Part shown: positions 46,767-54,356 of the stretch, one piece after another
Numbering within the stretch: position 1 is the first letter of the stretch
Layout of the letters: every line of letters starts with the position of its first letter
NCBI GenBank assembly: GCA_031286585.1
Contig: JAITUC010000038.1
Coordinates: 743,185-807,184 of the forward strand
Length of the DNA stretch: 64,000 nucleotides
Direction: 5' to 3'
Source of the DNA: Delftia acidovorans
GTDB lineage: Bacteria > Pseudomonadota > Gammaproteobacteria > Burkholderiales > Burkholderiaceae_C
Made by a program: the position numbers and the translations under genes
The notes under the pieces: model-generated
What the model saw: the letters and a program-made list of their open reading frames with translations, nothing else
What the model was told of the DNA's origin: nothing
Database searches by the model: none

Positions 46767-46796
46767 GACATTTTGTCCAATTCAAAACAAAATGTC
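46767..46796. promoter_or_regulatory. Perfect 10-bp inverted repeat operator overlapping the regulator start
   Basis: GACATTTTGT (46767-46776) and ACAAAATGTC (46787-46796) are perfect inverted copies separated by 10 bases. The right arm covers the ATG at 46792 of the YheO-type gene. The site lies between that gene and the divergent YbaK-like gene, so binding would block both. Autoregulation by the adjacent helix-turn-helix protein is the simplest inference. Confidence 0.65.
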
Positions 46797-47442
46797 CAAT
46801 ATGACCCAACGAACCCCTGAACAGCGCCAGCTTCTGGACCAGCTGGCCCAGATCGCCGAAGGCCTGGGCCAGACCTTTGCCCCGTTCTGCGAGGTGGTGG
46901 TGCATGACCTGCTCGACCCCTCCCATGCGGTGCTGGCCATCCACAACAACCTGTCGGGCCGCGAAGTGGGCCAGGGCGCGACGGAGCTGGGCCTGGCCCG
47001 CATCCTGGACCCCGGCTACGAGCAGGTCATCGCCAACTACCCCAACCAGTTCGCCGATGGCCGCCAGGCCAAGAGCACGTCCATCGGCATCCGCGACTCC
47101 GAGGGCCGCTACATCGCCGCGCTGTGCATGAATGTGGACCTGACGATGTTCCAGGGCTTCCAGGGCATGCTCAACCGCTTTGCCGCCGTCAGCGGCGACA
47201 CCCCCGCGCGCGAAATGCTCGACCCCACGGGCGCCGGCGCAGGCGCCGACACGGTGCGTGCCCGCATCGACCAGTTCGCGGCCCGCCTGGCGACCACGCC
47301 GCGCGCCCTCAAGCCCGAGGAACGCCGCGCCCTGGTCCGCGAACTCAAGGGCGCCGGCCTGCTCGATGTGCGCCGCTCCATGGAGACCATTGCCGCCCAC
47401 CTGGGCGTGTCGCGCGCCACGGTCTACAGCTACGCCAAATAG
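46792..47442 (+). CDS. YheO/DauR-family transcriptional regulator
   Basis: 216 residues. The ATG at 46792 (MSNMTQ) is used; an ATG three codons later is possible. The N-terminal YheO PAS-like domain (about 15-130) shows FCEVVVHDLLDPSHAVLAIHNNLSGREVG and DSEGRYIAALCMNVDLT. A C-terminal helix-turn-helix follows (AAHLGVSRATVYSYAK), ending at the last residue as in DauR. DauR-type proteins control D-amino-acid and hydroxy-amino-acid catabolism. The next gene, 44 bases downstream on the same strand, is a PLP ammonia-lyase and a natural target. Confidence 0.88.
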   Translation: MSNMTQRTPEQRQLLDQLAQIAEGLGQTFAPFCEVVVHDLLDPSHAVLAIHNNLSGREVGQGATELGLARILDPGYEQVIANYPNQFADGRQAKSTSIGIRDSEGRYIAALCMNVDLTMFQGFQGMLNRFAAVSGDTPAREMLDPTGAGAGADTVRARIDQFAARLATTPRALKPEERRALVRELKGAGLLDVRRSMETIAAHLGVSRATVYSYAK

Positions 47443-47486
47443 CTCCCGGCATCCCGCCGATCTGCAACCCCCTCTCTCACGAACCG

Positions 47487-48455
47487 ATGACAAGCCTTCC
47501 CACCTATGACGACGTGGCCGCAGCGGCCCAGCGCATCCAGGGCCATGCCCACCGCACGCCCGTGCTCACCTCGCGCACGCTGGACGAGGCGCTGGGCGCC
47601 CGCGTCTTTCTCAAGTGCGAGAACCTGCAGCGCATGGGCGCCTTCAAGTTCCGCGGCGCCTTCAACGCCCTGTCTCGCTTCAGCCCGGCGCAGCGCAAGG
47701 CCGGCGTGGTGGCCTTTTCATCGGGCAACCACGCCCAGGCCATCGCCCTGGCAGCGCGGCTGCTGGAGATCCCTTCCACCATCGTCATGCCGCATGACGC
47801 GCCCGCCGCCAAGGTGGCGGCCACCAAGGGCTATGGCGGCCAGGTGGTGGTCTACGACCGCTATACCGAAGACCGCGAGCAGATCGGCCGGGACCTGGCC
47901 GAGCGCCACGGCCTGACCCTGATCCCGCCCTACGACCATGCCGACGTGCTGGCCGGCCAGGGCACGGCCGCCAAGGAACTGTTCGAGGAAACCGGCCCGC
48001 TGGACGCCCTCTTCGTGCCGCTGGGCGGCGGCGGCCTGCTGTCGGGCACCGCCCTGTCCACGCGCGCGCTCAGCCCCGACTGCGCGCTCTACGGCGTGGA
48101 GCCCGAGGCCGGCAACGACGGCCAGCAGTCGCTGCGCGCAGGCCGCATCGTCCACATAGACACCCCCAAGACCATTGCCGACGGCGCCCAGACCCAGCAC
48201 CTGGGCGGCATCACCTTCCCCATCATCCAGCGCGACGTGACCGACATCCTGACCGCCAGCGATGCAGAACTCGTCGATGCCATGGGCTTCCTCGCCACGC
48301 GCATGAAGCTGGTGGCCGAGCCCACGGGCTGCCTGGGCCTGGCCGCCGCGCGCCAGAAAGGCGAAGAACTGCGCGGACGGCGCGTGGGCATCATCCTCAG
48401 CGGCGGCAATGTGGACATGCAGCGCTTTTGCAGCCTGCTGGGCGCGCCGATGTGA
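47487..48455 (+). CDS. PLP-dependent ammonia-lyase (threonine / threo-3-hydroxyaspartate dehydratase)
   Basis: 322 residues from the ATG at 47487. It is a fold-type II PLP enzyme that deaminates a hydroxy amino acid to a keto acid. Motifs are RTPVLTSRTLDE, the PLP lysine in MGAFKFRGAFNAL, AFSSGNHAQAIALAA and the phosphate loop PLGGGGLLSGTA. There is no C-terminal ACT regulatory domain, so it is a short catabolic type like TdcB or 3-hydroxyaspartate dehydratase. Location behind a YheO/DauR-type regulator favours hydroxyaspartate or a similar substrate over biosynthetic isoleucine formation, but the two cannot be separated here. Confidence 0.85.
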   Translation: MTSLPTYDDVAAAAQRIQGHAHRTPVLTSRTLDEALGARVFLKCENLQRMGAFKFRGAFNALSRFSPAQRKAGVVAFSSGNHAQAIALAARLLEIPSTIVMPHDAPAAKVAATKGYGGQVVVYDRYTEDREQIGRDLAERHGLTLIPPYDHADVLAGQGTAAKELFEETGPLDALFVPLGGGGLLSGTALSTRALSPDCALYGVEPEAGNDGQQSLRAGRIVHIDTPKTIADGAQTQHLGGITFPIIQRDVTDILTASDAELVDAMGFLATRMKLVAEPTGCLGLAAARQKGEELRGRRVGIILSGGNVDMQRFCSLLGAPM

Positions 48456-48625
48456 ATTCGCCACAGGGCCCTGAAAAACGACTGGGCACGCTGTGGAGGC
48501 GGCTTCTATACTGCGGCAGCAATTGTGAATTAATGTTTCACCGTTAACAAATCCACAAACCCAGCGTGCTTGCCAGGTAGCCCCGAGGACGAGAGGATGC
48601 CGCCGCGCGCCCACCACTGCGCCCC

Positions 48626-49585
48626 ATGAACAAGCCCACCAGCCTCCATTCCTCCTGGATCATCCCGGCCCTGTCCTCCTTGCTGGTCCTGCATGCCGCA
48701 GGCGCCATGGCGGCCGACATCACGCTCACCCCACCGGCGGGCGGCGGCTTCGTCATCAAGAACCAGGGCGGCCAGGAGCGGTTCAGGGTCCAGGACAGCG
48801 GCCAGGTCTATGTGCCCGGCCTGCCCTCCACCACGCCCGGCAACCAGCCGACCTGCCATGACGGCGCCACCGGCCAGCTCGTGCAGTGCGCGGCAGGCAC
48901 AGGCGTGGGTGCCACGGGTGCAACAGGAGCCACTGGCGCCACGGGCGCCACGGGCCCGGCCGGAGCCACCGGAGCGACCGGCGCCACAGGCGTGACGGGC
49001 GCCGGCACCACGGGCGCCACCGGAGTTACAGGACCCACGGGAGCAACGGGCATCACCGGCGCCACGGGAGTGACCGGCAGTACCGGAGCCACCGGCGTGA
49101 CGGGGCCAACCGGCGCCACTGGGTCCACTGGGGCCACGGGCACCACCGGGCCGACAGGCACCACTGGAGCGACCGGCGCCACAGGCCCCACGGGCGCCAC
49201 CGGCCTGCAGGGCACGGCGGGCACCACCGGCGCAACCGGGCCGCAAGGCACGCCGGGCACTCCCGGGGCCACGGGCACGACCGGCGCCACGGGCAACACC
49301 GGCGCCACTGGCAGCACCGGAGCGACCGGACCCACGGGCGCCACCGGCCCCGCAGGCAGCGTGGGATCCTTGACCACCTATTCCAACGTCGCCGCATGCT
49401 CTGGCCCGACAGCCACCGTGGTTGCGGCATGTATCAGCGGATCCGTGGTTTCGGGTGGATGCCAGACCAGTGATGCGATCAATCAACTTGTTGCTACCAC
49501 CATGCGCCTGAGTGCCACCCAATGGAGCTGCACCTTTGGCTGCGGCGTCAGCTCCAACGTCACGGCCCACGCGTATTGCCAGTGA
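48626..49585 (+). CDS. Secreted collagen-like protein with Gly-X-Thr triplets
   Basis: 319 residues. A signal peptide (about 1-29, ending GAMAADI) leads to an N-terminal domain of about 60 residues. About 50 Gly-X-Y triplets follow (roughly residues 95-255), mostly Gly-Ala-Thr, Gly-Pro-Thr, Gly-Val-Thr and similar. One two-residue interruption (GVT GA GTT) lies near the start of the run. A Cys-rich C-terminal domain with six Cys follows (AACSGPTATVVAAC...GGC...CTFGCG...YCQ). Thr in the Y position is typical of bacterial collagen-like surface proteins and is often glycosylated. It is presumably secreted or surface-exposed. A possible -10, TATACT, lies at 48507-48512. The gene is convergent with the NrtR-like gene. 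Confidence 0.88.
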   Translation: MNKPTSLHSSWIIPALSSLLVLHAAGAMAADITLTPPAGGGFVIKNQGGQERFRVQDSGQVYVPGLPSTTPGNQPTCHDGATGQLVQCAAGTGVGATGATGATGATGATGPAGATGATGATGVTGAGTTGATGVTGPTGATGITGATGVTGSTGATGVTGPTGATGSTGATGTTGPTGTTGATGATGPTGATGLQGTAGTTGATGPQGTPGTPGATGTTGATGNTGATGSTGATGPTGATGPAGSVGSLTTYSNVAACSGPTATVVAACISGSVVSGGCQTSDAINQLVATTMRLSATQWSCTFGCGVSSNVTAHAYCQ

Positions 49586-49603
49586 GCCAGCGGGCCGCCG
49601 CCC

Positions 49604-50347
49604 TCACCCGCGCGGGCTGAAGGTGCGAGGGAACACCACGGGCGCGCTGCGGTCGGCCAGCCGGTAGCCCATGGCGGGCCGGCGCGAGGCCCCTTCCACC
49701 AGGCCGGCCTCGAGCAGGAAGCCGGCGGCCATCATGCGCGTGCGAAAGCCGCTCTTGTCCACGGGGCGGCCCAGCACCACCTCGTAGGCCTGTTGCAGCT
49801 GCGGCAGCGTGAAGGGCTCGGGCAGCAGGAACGCGGGCAGCGAGGTGTACTCCACCTTGGCGCGCAGCCGCTCCACCGCAGCGTGCAGGATCTCGCCGTG
49901 GTCGAAGGCCAGCGCCGAGGGTTCGCGCACGCCCAGCAGCTCATCGACGGCGAACCACGACACATCGGCCGCATTCGCGCCCTTGGCCAGGATCAGGTCG
50001 TGCCCCGGGATCAGCGCGAAATACACATGCGTGGCCGACCAGCCGCGCGGGTCGCGCGCCGCGCCGCCCCAGCTTCCCAACTGCTCCAGGTAGGGGCTGT
50101 CCACGCCCGTCTTGTCCAGCAGCTTGCGCCGCGCGCAGGCCAGCAGGTCTGCGTCCTGCCCCACATCCACAAAGCCGCCAGGCAGCGCCCACCGCCCCGG
50201 AAAGGGCTCGCTGCCCGCCGTGGGGCGCTGCACCAGCAGCACCTGCAGGGCATCGTCGGCCACCGTGAAGATGACCACGTCCACCGTGGTGAACGGGCGC
50301 GGGAAGTCCAGCGCGCCCTGCTGGGATGGAAAGTTTTTTTCGGCCAT
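49604..50347 (-). CDS. nrtR: NrtR-type Nudix transcriptional regulator with degenerate Nudix box
   Basis: 247 residues. An N-terminal Nudix fold (about 18-150) joins a C-terminal winged helix (about 165-245), the architecture of NrtR, a regulator of NAD metabolism that senses ADP-ribose. The Nudix box reads GGFVDVGQDADLLACARRKLLDKTGV: the catalytic glutamates of the consensus REUxEE are Lys, Asp and Lys, and the upstream Glu is Gln. Hydrolysis is thus unlikely and ligand sensing probable, as in other NrtRs. It is divergent from the SPFH/NAD-kinase-like/NADAR/ADP-ribosylglycohydrolase operon, with two matching palindromes between. Confidence 0.85.
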   Translation of the reverse strand: MAEKNFPSQQGALDFPRPFTTVDVVIFTVADDALQVLLVQRPTAGSEPFPGRWALPGGFVDVGQDADLLACARRKLLDKTGVDSPYLEQLGSWGGAARDPRGWSATHVYFALIPGHDLILAKGANAADVSWFAVDELLGVREPSALAFDHGEILHAAVERLRAKVEYTSLPAFLLPEPFTLPQLQQAYEVVLGRPVDKSGFRTRMMAAGFLLEAGLVEGASRRPAMGYRLADRSAPVVFPRTFSPRG

Positions 50348-50380
50348 GGGATGGATTGTGCTTGACGTGCCGGATTTTAA

Positions 50381-50395
50381 GTTGCACTATGCAAC
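50381..50395. promoter_or_regulatory. Operator copy 1, GTTGyACwrwrCAAC palindrome
   Basis: The 15-mer GTTGCACTATGCAAC has perfect 6-base arms. It lies just downstream of a -35-like TTGACG (50362-50367) and overlaps the expected -10 position of the rightward operon, so binding would exclude RNA polymerase. It is also within a larger perfect 10-bp dyad TTTTAAGTTG/CAACTTAAAA (50375-50384 and 50415-50424) that embraces both copies. NrtR is the obvious candidate ligand. Confidence 0.65.
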
Positions 50396-50403
50396 CCACA
50401 AGA

Positions 50404-50418
50404 GTTGTACAGAACAAC
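50404..50418. promoter_or_regulatory. Operator copy 2, GTTGyACwrwrCAAC palindrome
   Basis: The 15-mer GTTGTACAGAACAAC matches copy 1 at the outer GTTG, the AC and the CAAC, and starts 23 bases after it, about two helical turns, so dimers could bind on the same face. It ends five bases before the ribosome binding site AAGGAG of the SPFH gene. Confidence 0.62.
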
Positions 50419-50435
50419 TTAAAAGGAGAAACACC

Positions 50436-51503
50436 ATGTTCGGCATCCGTTTCATCAAGTCCCAACCTACGGTCCACCTCATGCAGTTCCGCGCCGGCAA
50501 GGTGGTGCGCGAGGGCGCGGGCCAGTCCTTCTTCTACTACGCGCCCACCACCACCCTGGTCGCCGTGCCCGTGGGCAGCCAGGACTGCCACTTCATGCTG
50601 GAGCTGGTGACGGCCGACTTCCAGAGCGTCACCGTGCAGGGCCAGGTCACCTACCGCATCAGCACACCGCGCCAGACCGCCACGCTGATGGACTTCTCCC
50701 TGGCGCGCGACGGCCAGAAATACATGTCCGAAGACCCGCAGCGCCTGGGCGACCGCGTGACCATGCAGGCCGAGGTCATCATCCAGCAGGCCGTGCAGGC
50801 GCTGGAACTCAAGCAGGCGCTGCGCTCCTCGGCACTCATTGCGCGCACGGCACAGCAGGAGCTCGCCGCCCAGCCCGAGATCGAGGCGCTGGGGCTGGAG
50901 ATCCTGGGCGTCTCGGTCATGGCCGTCAAACCCACGCCCGACATCGCCCGCGCGCTGGAGGCCGAGGCGCGCGAATCCAATCTCAAGGCCGCGGACGATG
51001 CCGTCTATGCCCGCCGCATGGCCGCCGTGGAAAACGAGCGCGCCATCCGCCAGAACGAGCTCGATACCGATGTGGCCGTGGAGAAGAAAAAGCGCCAGAT
51101 ACGCGAGGCCCAGCTGGAAGCCAAGGCCGCCCAGATGCGCAAGGAAAACGAGCTGCGGGCCGAACAGATGTCCGCCGACGTGGCGCTGGAGACCAGCCGC
51201 CGCGACTTCGTCGAAGGCCAGGCCGCCAACAGCCGCACCCTGGCCGAGGCCGAGGCCTACCGCGTGGGCGCCGTCATGCAGGCCCTGGAAAAGGCCGACC
51301 CGCGCATCGTGCAATCGCTGGCCGCCGTGGGCATGCAGCCAGGCCAGCTCATCGCCCAGGCCTTTGGCGGCATTGCCGAGAAGGCCGAGCGCATCGGCCA
51401 GCTCAACGTCTCGCCCGAGCTGCTGCAGTCGCTCATGGGCGCCGGTGCAGGCAACGCAGTTGCCGAGCCCGAACCCGCAAGGAGCCGCCGTGAACGCCAA
51501 TGA
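50436..51503 (+). CDS. SPFH/band-7 domain protein in an NAD/ADP-ribose operon
   Basis: 355 residues from the ATG at 50436, with AAGGAG eight bases upstream. The N-terminal SPFH domain (about 5-190: VREGAGQSFFYYAPTTTLVAVPVG, VTVQGQVTYRIS) is followed by a long charged coiled-coil (about 190-290, RQNELDTDVAVEKKKRQIREA and onward). An Ala/Gly tail completes it. No clear transmembrane helix is present, unlike stomatins, so membrane contact would be peripheral. SPFH proteins assemble large rings or cages. It is the first gene of the operon and overlaps the NAD-kinase-like gene by 14 bases, hinting that it scaffolds the downstream enzymes. Confidence 0.85.
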   Translation: MFGIRFIKSQPTVHLMQFRAGKVVREGAGQSFFYYAPTTTLVAVPVGSQDCHFMLELVTADFQSVTVQGQVTYRISTPRQTATLMDFSLARDGQKYMSEDPQRLGDRVTMQAEVIIQQAVQALELKQALRSSALIARTAQQELAAQPEIEALGLEILGVSVMAVKPTPDIARALEAEARESNLKAADDAVYARRMAAVENERAIRQNELDTDVAVEKKKRQIREAQLEAKAAQMRKENELRAEQMSADVALETSRRDFVEGQAANSRTLAEAEAYRVGAVMQALEKADPRIVQSLAAVGMQPGQLIAQAFGGIAEKAERIGQLNVSPELLQSLMGAGAGNAVAEPEPARSRRERQ

Positions 51504-52422
51504 ACGCAAGACCGTGCTGGTGGTGCGGCGCACGCGGCTCGATGAGCTGGTGGCCAAGTACCACACGCTGTCCCAGGCGCGCTTCTACATCGAGCACCTG
51601 GGCGCCGACTTCGGCGACTACCTGCGCGAAAGCGCCGCCTACGCCGCCGCCCTGCACACCATGGTGCAGGCGCTGGAGGCACGCGGCCGCTACCAGATCG
51701 TGGACCGCGCCCTGGTGCCCAACTTCGTCTTCGGCGCCGACGACATCGTGGTGGCGCTGGGCCAGGACGGCATGGTGGCCAACACCATGAAATACCTGGA
51801 CGGCCAGCCGCTCATCGGCGTCAACCCCGAGCCCGCGCGCTGGGACGGCCTGCTGCTGCCCTTCGCCCCCGCCGACCTGGCCGCCCTGCTGGGCGACGTG
51901 GCCGCCAACCGCCGTCCCACGCGCGCCGTCACCCTGGCCGAGGCGCGCCTGTCAGACGGCCAGGTGCTGCGCGCCGCCAATGATCTGTTCATCGGCCCGC
52001 GCAGCCATACCTCGGCCCTGTACGACATCGCGCTGGGCGAGCGGCAGGAGTCCCAGTCGTCCTCGGGCCTCATCGTCGCCACGGGGCTGGGCTCGTCGGC
52101 CTGGATCAAGAGCATCGTCACGGGATCGATGGGCATTGCCCGCGCCGTGCGCGGTGCGTCCACCGACTTCGACTACCAACCCTTCGCCTGGGATGCGCCA
52201 CGCCTGGACTTCGCCGTGCGCGAGCCCTTTCCCAGCCGCTCCTCCACGGCCGAGCTGGTCTACGGCCAGGTCACCGCCGGCCAGCCGTTGACCCTGCGCT
52301 CGCGCATGCCCGACCATGGCGTCATCTTCTCGGACGGCATGGAGGCCGACTACCTGCAGTTCACGGCCGGCATGCAGGCCACCATCGGCCTGTCGGACCG
52401 GCAGGGCTGCCTGGTGGTGTGA
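51490..52422 (+). CDS. NAD-kinase-like protein with altered GGDG motif
   Basis: 310 residues from GTG at 51490, with AAGGAG eight bases upstream. An ATG at 51500 is out of frame. The fold is suggested by VVALGQDGMVANTMKYLDGQPLIGVNPEP, aligning with the NAD kinase nucleotide loop, where GGDG is LGQDG: one Gly is lost but Asp and the final Gly are kept. SGLIVATGLGSSAWIKS corresponds to the DGxxxxTPTGSTAY segment, also altered. It may phosphorylate NAD, bind NAD(P) or ADP-ribose, or be a non-catalytic sensor. Position between SPFH and NADAR genes in one operon supports dinucleotide chemistry. It is distinct from the housekeeping NAD kinase, which is presumably encoded elsewhere. Confidence 0.72.
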   Translation: MNANERKTVLVVRRTRLDELVAKYHTLSQARFYIEHLGADFGDYLRESAAYAAALHTMVQALEARGRYQIVDRALVPNFVFGADDIVVALGQDGMVANTMKYLDGQPLIGVNPEPARWDGLLLPFAPADLAALLGDVAANRRPTRAVTLAEARLSDGQVLRAANDLFIGPRSHTSALYDIALGERQESQSSSGLIVATGLGSSAWIKSIVTGSMGIARAVRGASTDFDYQPFAWDAPRLDFAVREPFPSRSSTAELVYGQVTAGQPLTLRSRMPDHGVIFSDGMEADYLQFTAGMQATIGLSDRQGCLVV

Positions 52423-52474
52423 TGGCTATGCTGCGCAACCCATACGAAGAAAACAACGGCAGCGCGTGGACGAT

Positions 52475-53062
52475 ATGAACGACATGACCCCCCCTCCCCC
52501 GCAGTCCGTCCAGGATCTGCTCCACGCCATGGCCCAGGGTCTCACCCCGCGCTTCCTGCCCTTCTGGGGCCACCAGCCTGCGGCCGATGGCTCCATCGGC
52601 AAGACCTGCATGAGCCAGTGGTTCGAGGCGGGCTTCGAGGTCGATGGCCAGCACTACCCCACGGCCGAGCATTTCATGATGGCGGGCAAGGCGCGGCTGT
52701 TTGGCGACGAGGCGGCGCACGCCGCCATCGTGCGCTGCCGCACGCCGGGCGAAGCCAAGAAGCTGGGGCGCGGCATCCAGGGCTTCGATGAAGCGGCCTG
52801 GGTGGCCGCGCGCATGGGCATCGTGGTGCGCGCCAACGAGGCCAAGTTCTCCCAGAACCCGGCCCTGGCCCGCTATCTGCTGAACACCGGTGACCGGGTT
52901 CTGGTGGAGGCCAGCCCCGTGGACGCCATCTGGGGCATTGGCCTGGCCGCCGACGATGTGCGCGCCACCGACCCCGCGCGCTGGCAGGGACTGAACCTGC
53001 TGGGCTTTGCCCTCATGCAGGTGCGGGCGCGGCTGCGCGGCACCGCTACGGACCAACCATGA
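52475..53062 (+). CDS. NADAR-domain (YbiA-like) protein
   Basis: 195 residues from the ATG at 52475. A GTG three codons upstream is possible, and no strong ribosome binding site is seen. NADAR-fold motifs are FWGHQP, SQWFEAGFEVDGQHYPTAEHFMM with the key Glu, KFSQNPALARYLLNTGDRVLVEASPVDAIWGIGL, and a C-terminal helix. NADAR proteins cleave N-glycosidic bonds of ribosylated compounds. Some remove ADP-ribose from guanine bases in DNA, others act in riboflavin/queuosine-like chemistry. Pairing with a DraG-like hydrolase and an NrtR regulator favours an ADP-ribose function here. It overlaps the next gene by four bases. Confidence 0.88.
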   Translation: MNDMTPPPPQSVQDLLHAMAQGLTPRFLPFWGHQPAADGSIGKTCMSQWFEAGFEVDGQHYPTAEHFMMAGKARLFGDEAAHAAIVRCRTPGEAKKLGRGIQGFDEAAWVAARMGIVVRANEAKFSQNPALARYLLNTGDRVLVEASPVDAIWGIGLAADDVRATDPARWQGLNLLGFALMQVRARLRGTATDQP

Positions 53063-54018
53063 GCGGGAGCACAGGCATGGCCGTGGACACGCCGGACCGA
53101 TACCGTGGTGCGCTGCTGGGCCTGGCCTGCGGCGACGCCGTGGGAACGACGCTGGAATTTCAGCCGCGCGGCAGCTTTGCGCCGCTGACCGACATGGTGG
53201 GCGGCGGTCCGTTCTCGCTGCCCGCCGGCAAGTGGACCGATGACACCTCCATGGCCCTGTGCCTGGCCGAAAGCCTGCTCCAGCGCAGCGGCTGCGACCC
53301 GCACGACCAGATGACGCGCTACGCCAACTGGTACGAATGGGGCTACTGGAGCTCGACCGGCAACTGCTTCGATATCGGCATGGCCACCAGGGCGGCCATC
53401 CACCGCTTTCTGCTCACCGGCGATCCGCTGGCCGGCTCGCCCGACCCGGACCAGGCCGGCAACGGCTCCCTGATGCGGCTGGCTCCCGTGCCCATGTTCT
53501 TCGGCCCCGACGAGGGCCTGGTGCAGCGCATGGCCGAACTCAGCTCACGCACTACCCACGCCGCACCCGAATGCCTGCAGGCCTGCCGCCTGTTCGCCGT
53601 GGCGCTGAGCCGGGCACTGCAGGGACGGCCCCGGTCGCAGGTTCTGGACCTGAGCGGAGTTCTGCAAGACGGCGCCAGCCCGCGCCTGCGGGAGATTGCC
53701 CGTGGCGACTATCGCGACAAGCCGGCCGCACAGATTCGCGGCAGCGGCTACGTGGTGGACAGCCTGGAAGCGGCGCTGTGGTGCTGCGCCCGGCACGACA
53801 GCTTCGAAGGCGCGGTGCTGGAGGCCGCCAACCTGGGCGATGACGCCGACACCACAGCGGCCATCGCGGGCCAGCTGGCCGGCGCCACCTGGGGCGCCAG
53901 CGCCATCCCGCGCCACTGGCGCGAGCGGCTGCACCTGGCCCAGGAGATCACGGCCCTGGCCGATTCGCTATGGAGAGCCGCCAGCGAGGCTCCCCCAGCA
54001 GCATCTCCCGCAAACTGA
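53059..54018 (+). CDS. ADP-ribosylglycohydrolase (DraG/ARH family)
   Basis: 319 residues. ARH enzymes remove ADP-ribose from proteins or small molecules using two Mg ions. All expected motifs are present: GDAVGTTLEF near the N-terminus, the metal pair in KWTDDTSMAL, TGNCFDIG, AGNGSLMRLAP and the C-terminal metal site LGDDADTTAAIAGQLAGA. The ATG overlaps the NADAR stop (ATGA), so the two hydrolases are made together. Two different de-ADP-ribosylating folds in one NrtR-controlled operon imply removal or scavenging of ADP-ribose from more than one kind of linkage, or recycling of NAD breakdown products. No ADP-ribosyltransferase gene is visible nearby. Confidence 0.92.
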   Translation: MSGSTGMAVDTPDRYRGALLGLACGDAVGTTLEFQPRGSFAPLTDMVGGGPFSLPAGKWTDDTSMALCLAESLLQRSGCDPHDQMTRYANWYEWGYWSSTGNCFDIGMATRAAIHRFLLTGDPLAGSPDPDQAGNGSLMRLAPVPMFFGPDEGLVQRMAELSSRTTHAAPECLQACRLFAVALSRALQGRPRSQVLDLSGVLQDGASPRLREIARGDYRDKPAAQIRGSGYVVDSLEAALWCCARHDSFEGAVLEAANLGDDADTTAAIAGQLAGATWGASAIPRHWRERLHLAQEITALADSLWRAASEAPPAASPAN

Positions 54019-54356
54019 GCCCCTTGGCTCACGCGCGAACGCAGCCCGAATTGCGCGCTGACTGGCCGCAGCCTCTCTTTGCGGGCTCCAAGGCATCCGA
54101 TCCAAGCGATACGGCCTTGACCATTGACGAATGGCGGGCATGGGCGGCCGTTGCCTGGATCACGGCCAATTATCAGACCAGCCTGATTGCATCACTCCAT
54201 ATCTTGCGCATAGAGTGTGGAATTTTAAAGATATCATCCGCTGATAATTCGGCGCCCCGACATTCCTGATTTATCCTGAATTATCCAGATAAACAGCAAT
54301 ACTCTCCCGTGATCTTTATCGAAAATCATCTTCCAACATTTGAGGAAATCAGGAGC
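54019..54356. other. AT-rich intergenic region before the adhesin gene, with direct repeats
   Basis: About 340 bases with GC content dropping sharply from ~54,180. Three consecutive 10-base units, CCTGATTTAT, CCTGAATTAT and CCAGATAAAC, run from 54265 to 54294 at one-helical-turn spacing, suggesting cooperative binding of a regulator or H-NS-like protein. A short frame running 53970-54269 overlaps the hydrolase gene and lacks features, so it is not called. No terminator for the preceding operon is obvious. Confidence 0.45.

Noticed and set aside
48900..49370. Short tandem repeats resembling a CRISPR or minisatellite array
   Set aside because: The periodicity is 9 bases and in frame, encoding Gly-X-Thr triplets; there are no unique spacers or cas genes.
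53970..54269. Small rightward open frame at the end of the glycohydrolase gene
   Set aside because: It overlaps the hydrolase gene in another frame, has no ribosome binding site or family features, and runs into AT-rich regulatory sequence.
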